Shown here in pieces: positions 37,101 through 48,867 of a stretch of 64,000 bases of DNA; positions within the stretch are counted from its first letter, which is position 1; each line of letters starts with the position of its first letter. A program made the position numbers and the translations under genes. Under the pieces are notes generated by a model, which ran no database searches, had not been told where the DNA came from, and saw nothing but the letters and a program-made list of their open reading frames with translations. The DNA is from Nemertoderma westbladi (lineage: Eukaryota; Xenacoelomorpha; Nemertodermatida; Nemertodermatidae): the NCBI GenBank assembly GCA_032718475.1, contig JAUCBJ010001861.1:62001-126000 (forward strand), in the 5' to 3' direction.

Positions 37101-37263
37101 TAAAACGAAGTTTCGCTTCTTGAGGGTGTTTTTGTGGGAATCCTTCCACAAACTTAATAATTTGATTAAGAATCGATTCATTGATTGGAGTGAATGCCAA
37201 CCTACCCTTCCCGCCGTCCGCAGCAGTAGTCCATTCCGCAGCTCGAGTTAAAGCCTGTCCCAT
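34120..37263 (-). CDS. ARMC4: Armadillo repeat-containing protein 4 / outer dynein arm docking complex subunit 2
   Basis: Axonemal protein needed to dock outer dynein arms on ciliary doublet microtubules; human ARMC4 (ODAD2) is 1,044 residues. The frame encodes 1,047 residues from [11 protein letters not shown], aligned with the family start. An in-frame extension of ten codons further upstream is not conserved and is excluded. Residues 1-330 are the family-specific N-terminal region (for example [15 protein letters not shown]). About 330-440 is a charged, Lys/Asp/Glu/Ser-rich linker. From about 447 ([20 protein letters not shown]) to about 1030 are tandem armadillo/HEAT repeats, for example [15 protein letters not shown] and [14 protein letters not shown]. 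The CDS is one uninterrupted exon, unlike the many-exon vertebrate gene, with no stop or frameshift. RFX-like X-box motifs lie upstream at 37415-37452. Confidence 0.96.
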   Translation of the reverse strand: [1047 protein letters not shown]

Positions 37264-37414
37264 TGTAAACAAAAACAAATATATATTAAACAATAAAAAA
37301 TGTTATGACGATATGTGAAATAATTACTTACAACAAACTGATAACGTTTAGCTATCTGATATTGTGTAGGCCAGTAACTTGTAGTAGAGTTAGGCTGTAA
37401 TAATGTTTATAGCG

Positions 37415-37452
37415 GTTACCATAGCACATGATTACATTGGTTGCCAGGATAC
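37415..37452. promoter_or_regulatory. RFX X-box-like motifs upstream of ARMC4
   Basis: GTTACC-AT-AGCACA (37415-37428) and GTTGCC-A-GGATAC (37440-37452) resemble the RFX X-box consensus (RYYNYY, 1-3 nt, RRNRAC). The second has one mismatch. They lie about 150-190 bp upstream of the start codon of a motile-cilia gene, a class commonly controlled by RFX and FOXJ1. Motif evidence only. Confidence 0.4.
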
Positions 37453-37869
37453 GTAAGTATTTCTAAGCACCTAACTTTATTAGAAGAAATCAATATTGGA
37501 GGATAATAATGATTATAAGTTCCGGTTAGGTATTTAAGGTTATTTATTGTAAGGCGGCTGATTTACGATAATTTATTTGTATTTTTGCATATAATATTAA
37601 TATATTTCGTGATTGCGAGAGAATAGTTATCACTGGATCCCACCAATAATACCTTGCCTATTATTACTTAGTATCAACCCGTATGTATGTATGTGTCCAC
37701 CACATCTCGAACTAATCTCAATGAAAACGGGATTAGGATATTAGAAAGCACTCACCCTAACTCGTTGCAACAACGTATACATATCGAATCGCTTGTTGTC
37801 AGTTTTCTTGGGCGATTTATTAATTAGGGTAAAATTGATTAATTAGACAATTAAATTAATTACCGATAC
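37453..37869. other. Intergenic DNA, no gene seen
   Basis: AT-rich sequence with a short gtatgtatgtatgt repeat near 37680. Nothing else is recognised. Confidence 0.5.
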
Positions 37870-38240
37870 ACTACTACTACTAGAATCGGCCTGCTGCATT
37901 GAAACTGCACATTGAGATACTATGCCAGCTTAACAAAACCATTTTGTCATCATCATGCTATCCACAATTATTGGCAAGCCCAATGCAGCGTACATTAAGA
38001 ATGCTATGCCGGCTTATTAACAAAGTTGCACCGCCACAACTCCCTATCACCCATGACATTTGCTAGGTCATCCGCATCTTCAAGGCCAGTGTCCTTTAAG
38101 AGGCGTCTCACGAAAGCCATGGGCTGTCCACCATGCTTATTTTCAACATGGGGCTGCCAAAGCACAAGATTGTGCACAAGCTGGTCCTCACGGCGAAAAC
38201 AATGTTCTGCAAAGCGGAGGCGGCTTTGTGATTATACAAT
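37870..38240 (-). mobile_element. 5'-truncated LINE, end of ORF2 and 3' tail (copy 3)
   Basis: The minus strand reads the C-terminal end of a non-LTR retrotransposon polyprotein, with segments such as REDQLVHNLVLWQP and LLKDTGLEDADDLANVMGD, followed by a non-coding tail ending gccgat plus (tagtag)n. The segment 38030-38240 is nearly identical to 51450-51660. This shows both are copies of one LINE family in the same orientation. Confidence 0.8.
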
Positions 38241-39030
38241 TTATTATAATTAGGTTAACTATAAGAAAGTTTGAGATGCCAGTTATATTCGATGAAAAAT
38301 TATGGGTTGGAGCTGGGTTAAATATATTTAATCAAATTTCAAATATAATTATAAATATATTTCGGTAGCTCAGCGCTAGCATTATCAATAAAGTACTAAT
38401 TCTAAATATAAATTATTGCAGAATTGACTACCGTAACGTACGACTTGATATATGTTGAAAATTACACAAAAAACATAATAAATTTTTGTAACCAAAAGAA
38501 CAAAAACATATGCTACTATATACGCTACTTTAACTTGATCCAACCCAGAATTTTTCATCGATAATAATTAGGGATAAATCTCGTCGAATAGGGTAGTTTT
38601 TTGGGAGTTTTGGTACGGCGAACTATACAACAAACAGTACAGCATCTTGACGCACCCCCAAACACATACTACTGTATGTTATGCTCAGTTACAGCTAGTT
38701 GTTCCCGGTAGGAAAACAATGTGAGAGGTCCAGTTATGCGTGGGTCCAACACGCTTTAGGTATTCAGTGTTGATCGTTTTGCCTTCGCACCATCAATGCT
38801 ACACGCTCTGATACACAAAGGGTTTAAACTTATAGGGTTGCCATGTTGTTGTAAATATCAGTAACTGATGACTTAATAGTAGACAATGTCGGGTGTTATA
38901 ATACCTTGTAAAGTATAGTTATCACCATAAACAAAAGTTTATTTCAAAATCCCAAATGTCTGAACGTCATTCCATGAACTTCACACAGTCGGCTGAAGCC
39001 GGAGGTGACCCGAAGGCTACTCTTTCGATA
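38241..39030. other. Intergenic DNA, no gene seen
   Basis: AT-rich left part and a more balanced right part leading into satellite C. No recognised feature. Confidence 0.5.
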
Positions 39031-42000
39031 TATCTGCTACCCGAGGGTAGGGGTGGGTGCTACTCACATCTGCTACCCGAGGGTAGGGCTAGGCGTTACT
39101 CCTATCTGCTACGCAAGGGTAGGGCTAGGCGTTACTCCTATCTGCTACCCGAAGGGTAGGGGTGGGCGTCACTCCTATCTGCTACCTGAGGGTAGGGCTA
39201 GGCGTTACTCCTATCTGCTACCCGAGGGTAGGGGTGGGCGCTACTCCTATCTGCTACCCGATGGTAGGGGTGGGCGCTACTCCTATCTGCTACCAGAGGT
39301 TAGGGCTAGGCGTTACTCCTATCTGCTACCCGAGGGTAGGGCTAGGCGTTACTCCTATCTGCTACCCGAGGGTAGGGGTGGGCGTTACTCCTATCTGCTA
39401 CGCGAGGGTAGGGCTAGGCGTTACTCCTATCTGCTACCCGAGGGTAGGGCTAGGCGTTACTCCTATCTGCTACCCGAGGGTAGGGCTAGGCGTTACTCCT
39501 ATCTGCTACCCGAGGGTAGGGCTAGGCGTTACTCCTATCTGCTACCCGAGGGTATGGCTAGGCGTTACTCCTATCTGCTACCCGAGGGTAGGGGTGGGCG
39601 CTACTCCTATCTGCTACCCGAGGGTAGGGCTAGGCGTTACTCCTATCTGCTACCCGAGGGTAGGGGTGGGCGCTACTCCTATCTGCTACCCGAGGGTAGG
39701 GGTGGGCGCTACTCCTATCTGCTACCAGAGGGTAGGGGTGGGTGCTACTCCTATCTGCTACACGAGGGTAGGGCTAGGCGTTACTCCTATCTGCTACCCG
39801 TCGGGTAGGGGTGGGCGCTACTCCTATCTGCTACCAGAGGGTAGGGGTGGGTGCTACTCCTATCTGCTACACGACGGTAGGGCTAGGCGTTACTCCTATC
39901 TGCTACCCGTCGGGTAGGGGTGGGCGCTACTCCTATCTGCTACACGAGGGTAGGGCAAGGCGTTACTCCTATCTGCTACCCGTCGGGTAGGGGTGGGAGC
40001 TACTCCTATCTGCTACCAGAGGGTAGGGGTGGGTGCTACTCCTATCTGCTACACGAGGGTAGGGCTAGGCGTTACTCCTATCTGCTACCCGTCGGGTAGG
40101 GGTGGGCGCTACTCCTATCTGCTACCCGAGGGTAGGGGTGGGCGCTACTCTTATCTGCTACGCGAGGGTAGGGGTGGGTGCTACTCCTATCTGCTACCAG
40201 AGGGTAGGGCTAGGCGTTACTCCTATCTGCTACCCGAGGGTAGGGCTAGGCGTTACTCCTATCTGCTACGCAAGGGTAGGGCTAGGCGTTACTCCTATCT
40301 GCTACGCAAGGGTAGGGCTAGGCGTTACTCCTATCTGCTACCCGAAGGGTAGGGGTGGGCGTCACTCCTATCTGCTACCTGAGGGTAGGGCTAGGCGTTA
40401 CTCCTATCTGCTACCCGAGGGTAGGGGTGGGCGCTACTCCTATCTGCTACCCGAGGGTAGGGGTGGGCGCTACTCCTATCTGCTACCAGAGGGTAGGGCT
40501 AGGCGTTACTCCTATCTGCTACCCGAGGGTAGGGCTAGGCGTTACTCCTATCTGCTACGCAAGGGTAGGGCTAGGCGTTACTCCTATCTGCTACGCAAGG
40601 GTAGGGCTAGGCGTTACTCCTATCTGCTACCCGAAGGGTAGGGGTGGGCGTCACTCCTATCTGCTACCTGAGGGTAGGGCTAGGCGTTACTCCTATCTGC
40701 TACCCGAGGGTAGGGGTGGGCGCTACTCCTATCTGCTACCCGAGGGTAGGGGTGGGCGCTACTCCTATCTGCTACCCGAGGGTAGGGCTAGGCGTTACTC
40801 CTATCTGCTACCCGAGGGTAGGGCTAGGCGTTACTCCTATCTGCTACGCAAGGGTAGGGCTAGGCGTTACTCCTATCTGCTACGCGAGGGTAGGGCTAGG
40901 CGTTACTCCTATCTGCTACCCGAGGGTAGGGGTGGGCGTTACTCCTATCTGCTACGCGAGGGTAGGGTTAGGCGTTACTCCTATCTGCTACCCGAGGGTA
41001 GGGCTAGGCGTTACTCCTATCTGCTACCCGAGGGTAGGGCTAGGCGTTACTCCTATCTGCTACCCGAGGGTAGGGCTAGGCGTTACTCCTATCTGCTACC
41101 CGAGGGTAGGGCTAGGCGTTACTCCTATCTGCTACCCGAGGGTAGGGGTGGGCGCTACTCCTATCTGCTACCCGAGGGTAGGGCTAGGCGTTACTCCTAT
41201 CTGCTACCCGAGGGTAGGGGTGGGCGCTACTCCTATCTGCTACCCGAGGGTAGGGGTGGGCGCTACTCCTATCTGCTACCAGAGGGTAGGGGTGGGTGCT
41301 ACTCCTATCTGCTACACGAGGGTAGGGCTAGGCGTTACTCCTATCTGCTACCCGTCGGGTAGGGGTGGGCGCTACTCCTATCTGCTACCAGAGGGTAGGG
41401 GTGGGTGCTACTCCTATCTGCTACACGACGGTAGGGCTAGGCGTTACTCCTATCTGCTACCCGTCGGGTAGGGGTGGGCGCTACTCCTATCTGCTACACG
41501 AGGGTAGGGCTAGGCGTTACTCCTATCTGCTACCCGTCGGGTAGGGGTGGGAGCTACTCCTATCTGCTACCAGAGGGTAGGGGTGGGTGCTACTCCTATC
41601 TGCTACACGAGGGTAGGGCTAGGCGTTACTCCTATCTGCTACCCGTCGGGTAGGGGTGGGCGCTACTCTTATCTGCTACCCGAGGGTAGGGGTGGGTGCT
41701 ACTCCTATCTGCTACCCGAGGGTAGGGCTAGGCGTTACTCCTATCTGCTACCCGAGGGTAGGGCTAGGCGTTAATCCTATCTGCTACCCGAGGGTAGGGC
41801 TAGGCGCTACTCCTATCTGCTACCCGAGGGTAGGGCTAGGCGTCACTCCTATCTGCTACCCGAGTGTAGGGCTAGGCGTTACTCCTATCTGCTACCCGAG
41901 GGTAGGGCTAGGCGATACTCCTATCTGCTACCCGAGGGTAGGGCTAGGCGCTACTCCTATCTGCTACCCGAGGGTAGGGCTAGGTGATACTCCTATCTGC

Positions 42001-45000
42001 TACCTGAGGGTAGGGCTAGGCGTTACTCCTATCTGCTACCCGAGGGTAGGGCTAGGCGTTACTCCTATCTGCTACCCAAGGGTAGGGCTAGGCGTTACTC
42101 CTATCTGCTACCCGAGGGTAGGGCTAGGCGTTACTCCTATCTGCTACCCGAGGGTAGGGCTAGGCGTTACTCCTATCTGCTACGCAAGGGTAAGGCTAGG
42201 CGTTACTCCTATCTGCTACGCGAGGGTAGGGCTAGGCGTTACTCCTATCTGCTACCCGAGGGTAGGGGTGGGCGTTACTCCTATCTGCTACGCGAGGGTA
42301 GGGCTAGGCGTTACTCCTATCTGCTACCCGAGGGTAGGGCTAGGCGTTACTCCTATCTGCTACCCGAGGGTAGGGCTAGGCGTTACTCCTATCTGCTACC
42401 CGAGGGTAGGGCTAGGCGTTACTCCTATCTGCTACCCGAGGGTAGGGCTAGGCGTTACTCCTATCTGCTACCCGAGGGTAGGGCTAGGCGTTACTCCTAT
42501 CTGCTACCCGAGGGTAGGGGTGGGCGCTACTCCTATCTGCTACCCGAGGGTAGGGGTGGGCGCTACTCCTATCTGCTACCAGAGGGTAGGGGTGGGTGCT
42601 ACTCCTATCTGCTACACGAGGGTAGGGCTAGGCGTTACTCCTATCTGCTACCCGTCGGGTAGGGGTGGGCGCTACTCCTATCTGCTACCAGAGGGTAGGG
42701 GTGGGTGCTACTCCTATCTGCTACACGACGGTAGGGCTAGGCGCTACTCCTATCTGCTACCCGTCGGGTAGGGGTGGGCGCTACTCCTATCTGCTACACG
42801 AGGGTAGGGCTAGGCGTTACTCCTATCTGCTACCCGTCGGGTAGGGGTGGGAGCTACTCCAATCTGCTACCAGAGGGTAGGGGTGGGTGCTACTCCTATC
42901 TGCTACACGAGGGTAGGGCGAGGCGTTACTCCTATCTGCTACCCGTCGGGTAGGGGTGGGCGCTACTCCTATCTGCTACCCGAGGGTAGGGGTGGGCGCT
43001 ACTCTTATCTGCTACCCGAGGGTAGGGGTGGGTGCTACTCCTATCTGCTACCCGAGGGTAGGGCTAGGCGATACTCCTATCTGCTACCCGAGGGTAGGGC
43101 TAGGCGTTAATCCTATCTGCTACCCGAGGGTAGGGCTAGGCGCTACTCCTATCTGCTACCCGAGGGTAGGGCTAGGCGTCACTCCTATCTGCTACCCGAG
43201 TGTAGGGCTAGGCGTTACTCCTATCTGCTACCCGAGGGTAGGGCTAGGCGATACTCCTATCTGCTACCCGAGGGTAGGGCTAGGCGCTACTCCTATCTGC
43301 TACCCGAGGGTAGGGCTAGGCGATACTCCTATCTGCTACCTGAGGGTAGGGCTAGGCGTTACTCCTATCTGCTACCCGAGGGTAGGGCTAGGCGTTACTC
43401 CTATCTGCTACCCAAGGGTAGGGCTAGGCGTTACTCCTATCTGCTACCCGAGGGTAGGGCTAGGCGTTACTCCTATCTGCTACCCGAGGGTAGGGCTAGG
43501 CGTTACTCCTATCTGCTACGCAAGGGTAGGGCTAGGCGTTACTCCTATCTGCTACGCGAGGGTAGGGCTAGGCATTACTCTTTATCTGCTACCCGTGGGT
43601 AGGGCTAGGCGATACTCCTATCTGCTACCCGAGGGTAGGGCTAGGCAATACTCCTATCTGCTACCCGAGGGTAGGGCTAGGCGTTACTCCTATCTGCTAC
43701 CCGAGGGTAGGGCTAGGCGTTACTCATATCTGCACCCGAGGGTAGGGGTGGGCGCTACTCCTATCTGCTACCCGAAGGTAGGGGTGGGCGCTACTCCTAT
43801 CTGCTACCAGAGGCTAGGGCTAGGCGCTACTCCTATCTGCTACCCGTGGGTAGGGCTAGGCGTTATTCCTATCTGCTACCCGAGGGTAGGGGTGGGCGCT
43901 ACTCCTATCTGCTACCCGAAGGTAGGGGTGGGCGCTACTCCTATCTGCTACCCGAGGCTAGGGCTAGGCGCTACTCCTATCTGCTACCCGTGGGTAGGGC
44001 TAGGCGTTATTCCTATCTGCTACCCGAGGGTAGGGGTGGGCGCTACTCCTATCTGCTACCCGAGGGTAGGGCTAGGCGTTACTCCTATCTGCTACGCGAG
44101 GGTAGGGCTAGGCGTTACTCCTATCTGCTACCCGAGGGTAAGGCTAGGCGTTACTCCTATCTGCTACGCGAGGGTAGGGCTAGGCGTTACTCCTATCTGC
44201 TACCCGAGGGTAGGGCTAGGCGTTATTCCTATCTGCTACCCGAGGGTAGGGGTGGGCGCTACTCCTATCTGCTACCCGAGGGTAGGGCTAGGCGTTACTC
44301 CTATCTGCTACGCGAGGGTAGGGCTAGGCGTTACTCCTATCTGCTACCCGAGGGTAGGGCTAGGCGTTATTCCTATCTGCTACCCGAGGGTAGGGGTGGG
44401 CGTTACTCCTATCTGCTACCCGAGGGTAGGGCTAGGCGTTACTCCTATCTGCTACCCGAGGGTAGGGCTAGGCGTTACTCCTATCTGCTACGCAAGGGTA
44501 GGGCTAGGCGTTACTCCTATCTGCTACGCGAGGGTAGGGCTAGGCGTTACTCTTTATCTGCTACCCGTGGGTAGGGCTAGGCGATACTCCTATCTGCTAC
44601 CCGAGGGTAGGGCTAGGCGATACTCCTATCTGCTACCCGAGGGTAGGGCTAGGCGTTACTCCTATCTGCTACCCGAGGGTAGGGCTAGGCGTTACTCATA
44701 TCTGCACCCGAGGTGGGCGCTACTCCTATCTGCTACCCGAAGGTAGGGGTGGGCGCTACTCCTATCTGCTACCCGAGGCTAGGGCTAGGCGCTACTCCTA
44801 TCTGCTACCCGTGGGTAGGGCTAGGCGTTATTCCTATCTGCTACCCGAGGGTAGGGGTGGGCGCTACTCCTATCTGCTACCCGAGGGTAAGGCTAGGCGT
44901 TACTCCTATCTGCTACGCGAGGGTAGGGCTAGGCGTTACTCCTATCTGCTACCCGAGGGTAGGGGTGGGCGCTACTCCTATCTGCTACCCGAGGGTAGGG

Positions 45001-45896
45001 CTAGGCGTTATTCCTATCTGCTACCCGAGGGTAGGGGTGGGCGCTACTCCTATCTGCTACCCGAGGGTAGGGCTAGGCGTTACTCCTATCTGCTACGCGA
45101 GGGTAGGGCTAGGCGTTACTCCTATCTGCTACCCGAGGGTAAGGCTAGGCGTTACTCCTATCTGCTACGCGAGGGTAGCCGAAGGTAGGGGTGGGTGCTA
45201 CTCCTATCTGCTACCCGAGGGTAAGGCTAGGCGTTACTCCTATCTGCTACCCGAGGGTAAGGCTAGGCGTTACTCCTATCTGCTACCCGAGGGTAGGGCT
45301 AGGCGTTATTCCTATCTGCTACCCGAGGGTAGGGGTGGGCGCTACTCCTATCTGCTACCCGAGGGTAGGGCTAGGCGTTACTCCTATCTGCTACGCGAGG
45401 GTAGGGCTAGGCGTTACTCCTATCTGCTACCCGAGGGTAGGGCTAGGCGTTATTCCTATCTGCTACCCGAGGGTAGGGGTGGGCGTTACTCCTATCTGCT
45501 ACCCGAGGGTAGGGCTAGGCGTTACTCCTATCTGCTACGCGAGGGTAGGGCTAGGCGTTACTCCTGCTACCCGAGGGTAGGGCTAGGCGTTACTCCTATC
45601 TGCTACCCGTGGGTAGGGCTAGGCGTTACTCCTATCTGCTACCCGAGGGTAGGGGTGGGTGCTACTCCTATCTGCTACCCGAGGGTAGGGCTAGGCGTTA
45701 CTCCTATCTGCTACCCGTGGTTAGGGCTAGGCGTTACTCCTATCTGCTACCCGAAGGTAGGGGTGGGTGCTACTCCTATCTGCTACCCGAGGGTAAGGCT
45801 AGGCGTTACTCCTATCTGCTACCCGAGGGTAGGGCTAGGCGTTACTCCTATCTCCTACCCGAGGGTGGGGGTGGACACTACTCCTATCTGCTACTC
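39031..45896. repeat. Satellite C: 36-bp tandem array with palindromic core
   Basis: About 190 tandem copies of a 36-bp unit: ctacccgagggtag, then ggctaggcgttactccta, then tctg. The 14-bp start is a perfect palindrome around GA. A variant ctacccgtcgggtag keeps and extends the symmetry. Another common variant has gggtaggggtgggcgct, giving three G tracts per monomer. Because 36 is divisible by 3 and stops are rare, two frames stay open for up to 596 codons (translations of the GLGVTPICYPRV and RARRYSYLLPEG type). These are treated as repeat artefacts. Large internal duplications are visible, with offsets of 289, about 1,300 and 1,554 bp. Confidence 0.97.
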
Positions 45897-46840
45897 CTAT
45901 ATTGGTAGCGCCACATCTGATGTACGGGGTTAGTCCAAATTTGCATCTGTAATTTTCAGGTGAAAATGATAATATAAAAAATAATTAAAAAGAAAGACAA
46001 ATATCCGTTGCTCTTCAATTCGCAAAAGAAAATATAACTATTGCTCAAGGTTGTAGTTACCTTTTTAGATACAACCAGTACTTTTTCATTTAAAAGAACG
46101 AAAGTGGAATTTATTGTTGACTCACTTTACGGGAGTATATAAATTAAAAACAGCCAATATATTAATATAAATAAAGAACACGGTTTTATAAATTCAAAAT
46201 GAATTGACATAATTTTATTATCACACTTTTGTAAAACAACTTCATTCAGACGGTTTTGTCGCAATTACAACTTTAAAACGCACGTATTTTTAACTTTATA
46301 GCACAATGACGCAGAATTGGAACTATCGAGAATAATGAATTGGTGTAAACTCAACCATACAGTTTATAGGATTCATCTTCAACGAAATACGTCGGATACG
46401 GGGTAAGGACTAACTCCTACATACTCGAGACTAGGTAATGAAGGAGTATCTAGGGGTACAGCAAATCCTATTTGGAGATGAGGAAAGGCAATTAAAATTA
46501 ATTTACGTATTATATAAATAAATCCATGACAAAATATATGTATATTTCTCATTAGAATTGACCTCGTTCATTTCATGTTATGGCTTTATATAAAGGACTC
46601 TATAGTATGATGTAAATAGATATAACCAACGTAGAAACGATACCAATACAAAAACACTATCAGTAACAGTAAGTAACAAGAACTATAAGAAACCAATAAA
46701 AAAACCTCCCACCACTCACATAATTCAATATAAAAAACTAGATCAAGTAAATTATTCATTAATTTAATTAATTAATCGGAATTTCCGAACTAAGTAACAA
46801 ATCTAGAAATAAGTATCGGATCTTAACTAATTAATTTCAA
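45897..46840. other. AT-rich spacer between satellites C and D
   Basis: No open frame of note, no recognised repeat and no gene. Confidence 0.6.
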
Positions 46841-48867
46841 ACTCCCCCAGTCTGGGTCGCGACTGGTCAGTACGCCACCAACTCCCCCAGTACATCAACG
46901 TCTGGGTCGCGACTGGTCAGTACGCCACCAACTCCCCCAGTACATCAACGTCTGGGTCGCGACTGGTCAGTACGCCACCAACTCCCCCAGTACATCAACG
47001 TCTGGGTCGCGACTGGTCAGTACGCCACCAACTCCCCCAGTACATCAACGTCTGGGTCGCGACTGGTCAGTACGACACCAACTCCCCCAGTACATCAACG
47101 TCTGGGTCGTGACTGGTCAGTACGCCACCAACTCCCCCAGTACATCAACGTCTGGGTCGCGACTGGTCAGTACGCCACCAACTCCCCCAGTACATCAACG
47201 TCTGGGTCGCGACTGGTCAGTATGCCACCAACTCCCCCAGTACATCAACGTCTGGGTCGCGACTGGTCAGTACGCCACCAACTCCCCCAGTACATCAACG
47301 TCTGGGTCGCGACTGGTCAGTACGCCACCAACTCCCCCAGTACATCAACGTCTGGGTCGCAACTGGTCAGTACGCCACCAACTCCCCCAGTACATCAACG
47401 TCTAGGTCGCAACTGGTCAGTACGCCACCAACTCCCCCAGTACATCAACGTCTGGGTCGCGACTGGTCAGTACGCCACCAACTCCCCCAGTACATCAACG
47501 TCTGGGTCGCAACTGGTCAGTACGCCACCAACTCCCCCAGTACATCAACGTCTGGGTCGCGACTGGTCAGTACGCCACCAACTCCCCCAGTACATCAACG
47601 TCTGGGTCGCGACTGGTCAGTACGCCACCAACTCCCCCAGTACATCAACGTCTGGGTCGCGACTGGTCAGTACGCCACCAACTCCCCCAGTACATCAACG
47701 TCTGGGTCGCGACTGGTCTGTACGCCACCAACTCCCCCAGTACATCAACATCTGGGTCGCGACTGGTCAGTATGCCACCAACTTCCCAGTACATCAACGT
47801 CTGGGTGGCGACTGGTCAGTACGCCACCAACTCCCCCAGTACATCAACGTCTGGGTGGCGACTGGTCAGTACGCCACCAACTCCCCCAGTACATCAACGT
47901 CTGGGTGGCAACTGGTCAGTACGCCACCAACTCCCCCAGTACATCAACGTCTGGGTCGAGACTGGTCAGTACGCCACCAACTCCCCCAGTACATCAACGT
48001 CTGGGTCGCGACTGGTCAGTACGCCACCAACTCCCCCAGTACATCAACGTCTGGGTCGCGACTGGTCTGTACGCCACCAACTCCCCCAGTACATCAACGT
48101 CTGGGTGGCAACTGGTCAGTACGCCACCAACTCCCCAGTACATCAACGTCTGGGTCGCAACTGGTCAGTACGCCACCAACTCCCCAGTACATCAACGTCT
48201 GGGTCGCGACTGGTCAGTACGCCACCAACTCCCCAGTACATCAACGTCTGGGTCGCGACTGGTCAGTACGCCACCAACTCCCCAGTACATCAACGTCTGG
48301 GTCGCGACTGGTCAGTACGCCACCAACTCCCCCAGTACATCAACGTCTGGGTGGCGACTGGACAGTACGCCACCAACTCCCCAGTACATCAACGTCTGGA
48401 TGGCGACTGGTCAGTACGCCACCAACTCCCCCAGTACATCAACGTCTGGGTCGCGACTGGTCAGTACGCCACCAACTCCCCCAGTACATCAACGTCTGGG
48501 TCGCGACTGGTCAGTACGCCACCAACTCCCCCAGTACATCAACGTCTGGGTGGCGACTGGTCAGTACGCCACCAACTCCCCAGTACATCAACGTCTGGGT
48601 CGCAACTGGTCAGTATGCCACCAACTCCCCAGTACATCAACGTCTGGGTGGCGACTGGACAGTACGCCACCAACTCCCCAGTACATCAACGTCTGGGTGG
48701 CGACTGGTCAGTACGCCACCAACTCCCCCAGTACATCAACGTCTGGGTGGCGACTGGACAGTACGCCACCAACTCCCCAGTACATCAACGTCTGGGTGGC
48801 GACTGGTCAGTACGCCACCAACTCCCCCAGTACATCAACGTCTGGGTGGCGACTGGTCAGTACGCCA
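46841..48867. repeat. Satellite D: 50-bp tandem array
   Basis: About 40 copies of a 50-bp unit containing tctgggtcgcgactggtcag, tacgccaccaactcccccag and tacatcaacg. 49-bp variants lack one C of the CCCCC run and become frequent after 48130. A second polymorphism is gtcgc/gtggc. The period is not a multiple of 3, so a translation cycles through three frames; long frames (559 codons) arise because the unit has no stops on the plus strand. Not a gene. Confidence 0.97.

Noticed and set aside
35369-37251. Plus-strand frames of 60-180 codons across ARMC4
   Set aside because: Antisense shadows of the ARMC4 coding sequence.
37264-37293. Ten extra N-terminal codons on ARMC4
   Set aside because: Family proteins begin at the equivalent of [11 protein letters not shown]. 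The extra codons are AT-rich and hydrophobic, typical of translated 5' UTR.
39005-45933. Open frames of up to 596 codons in satellite C
   Set aside because: The 36-bp period is a multiple of 3 and the unit lacks stops in two frames. Both frames are open at once and phase changes with each indel, which a protein gene would not tolerate.
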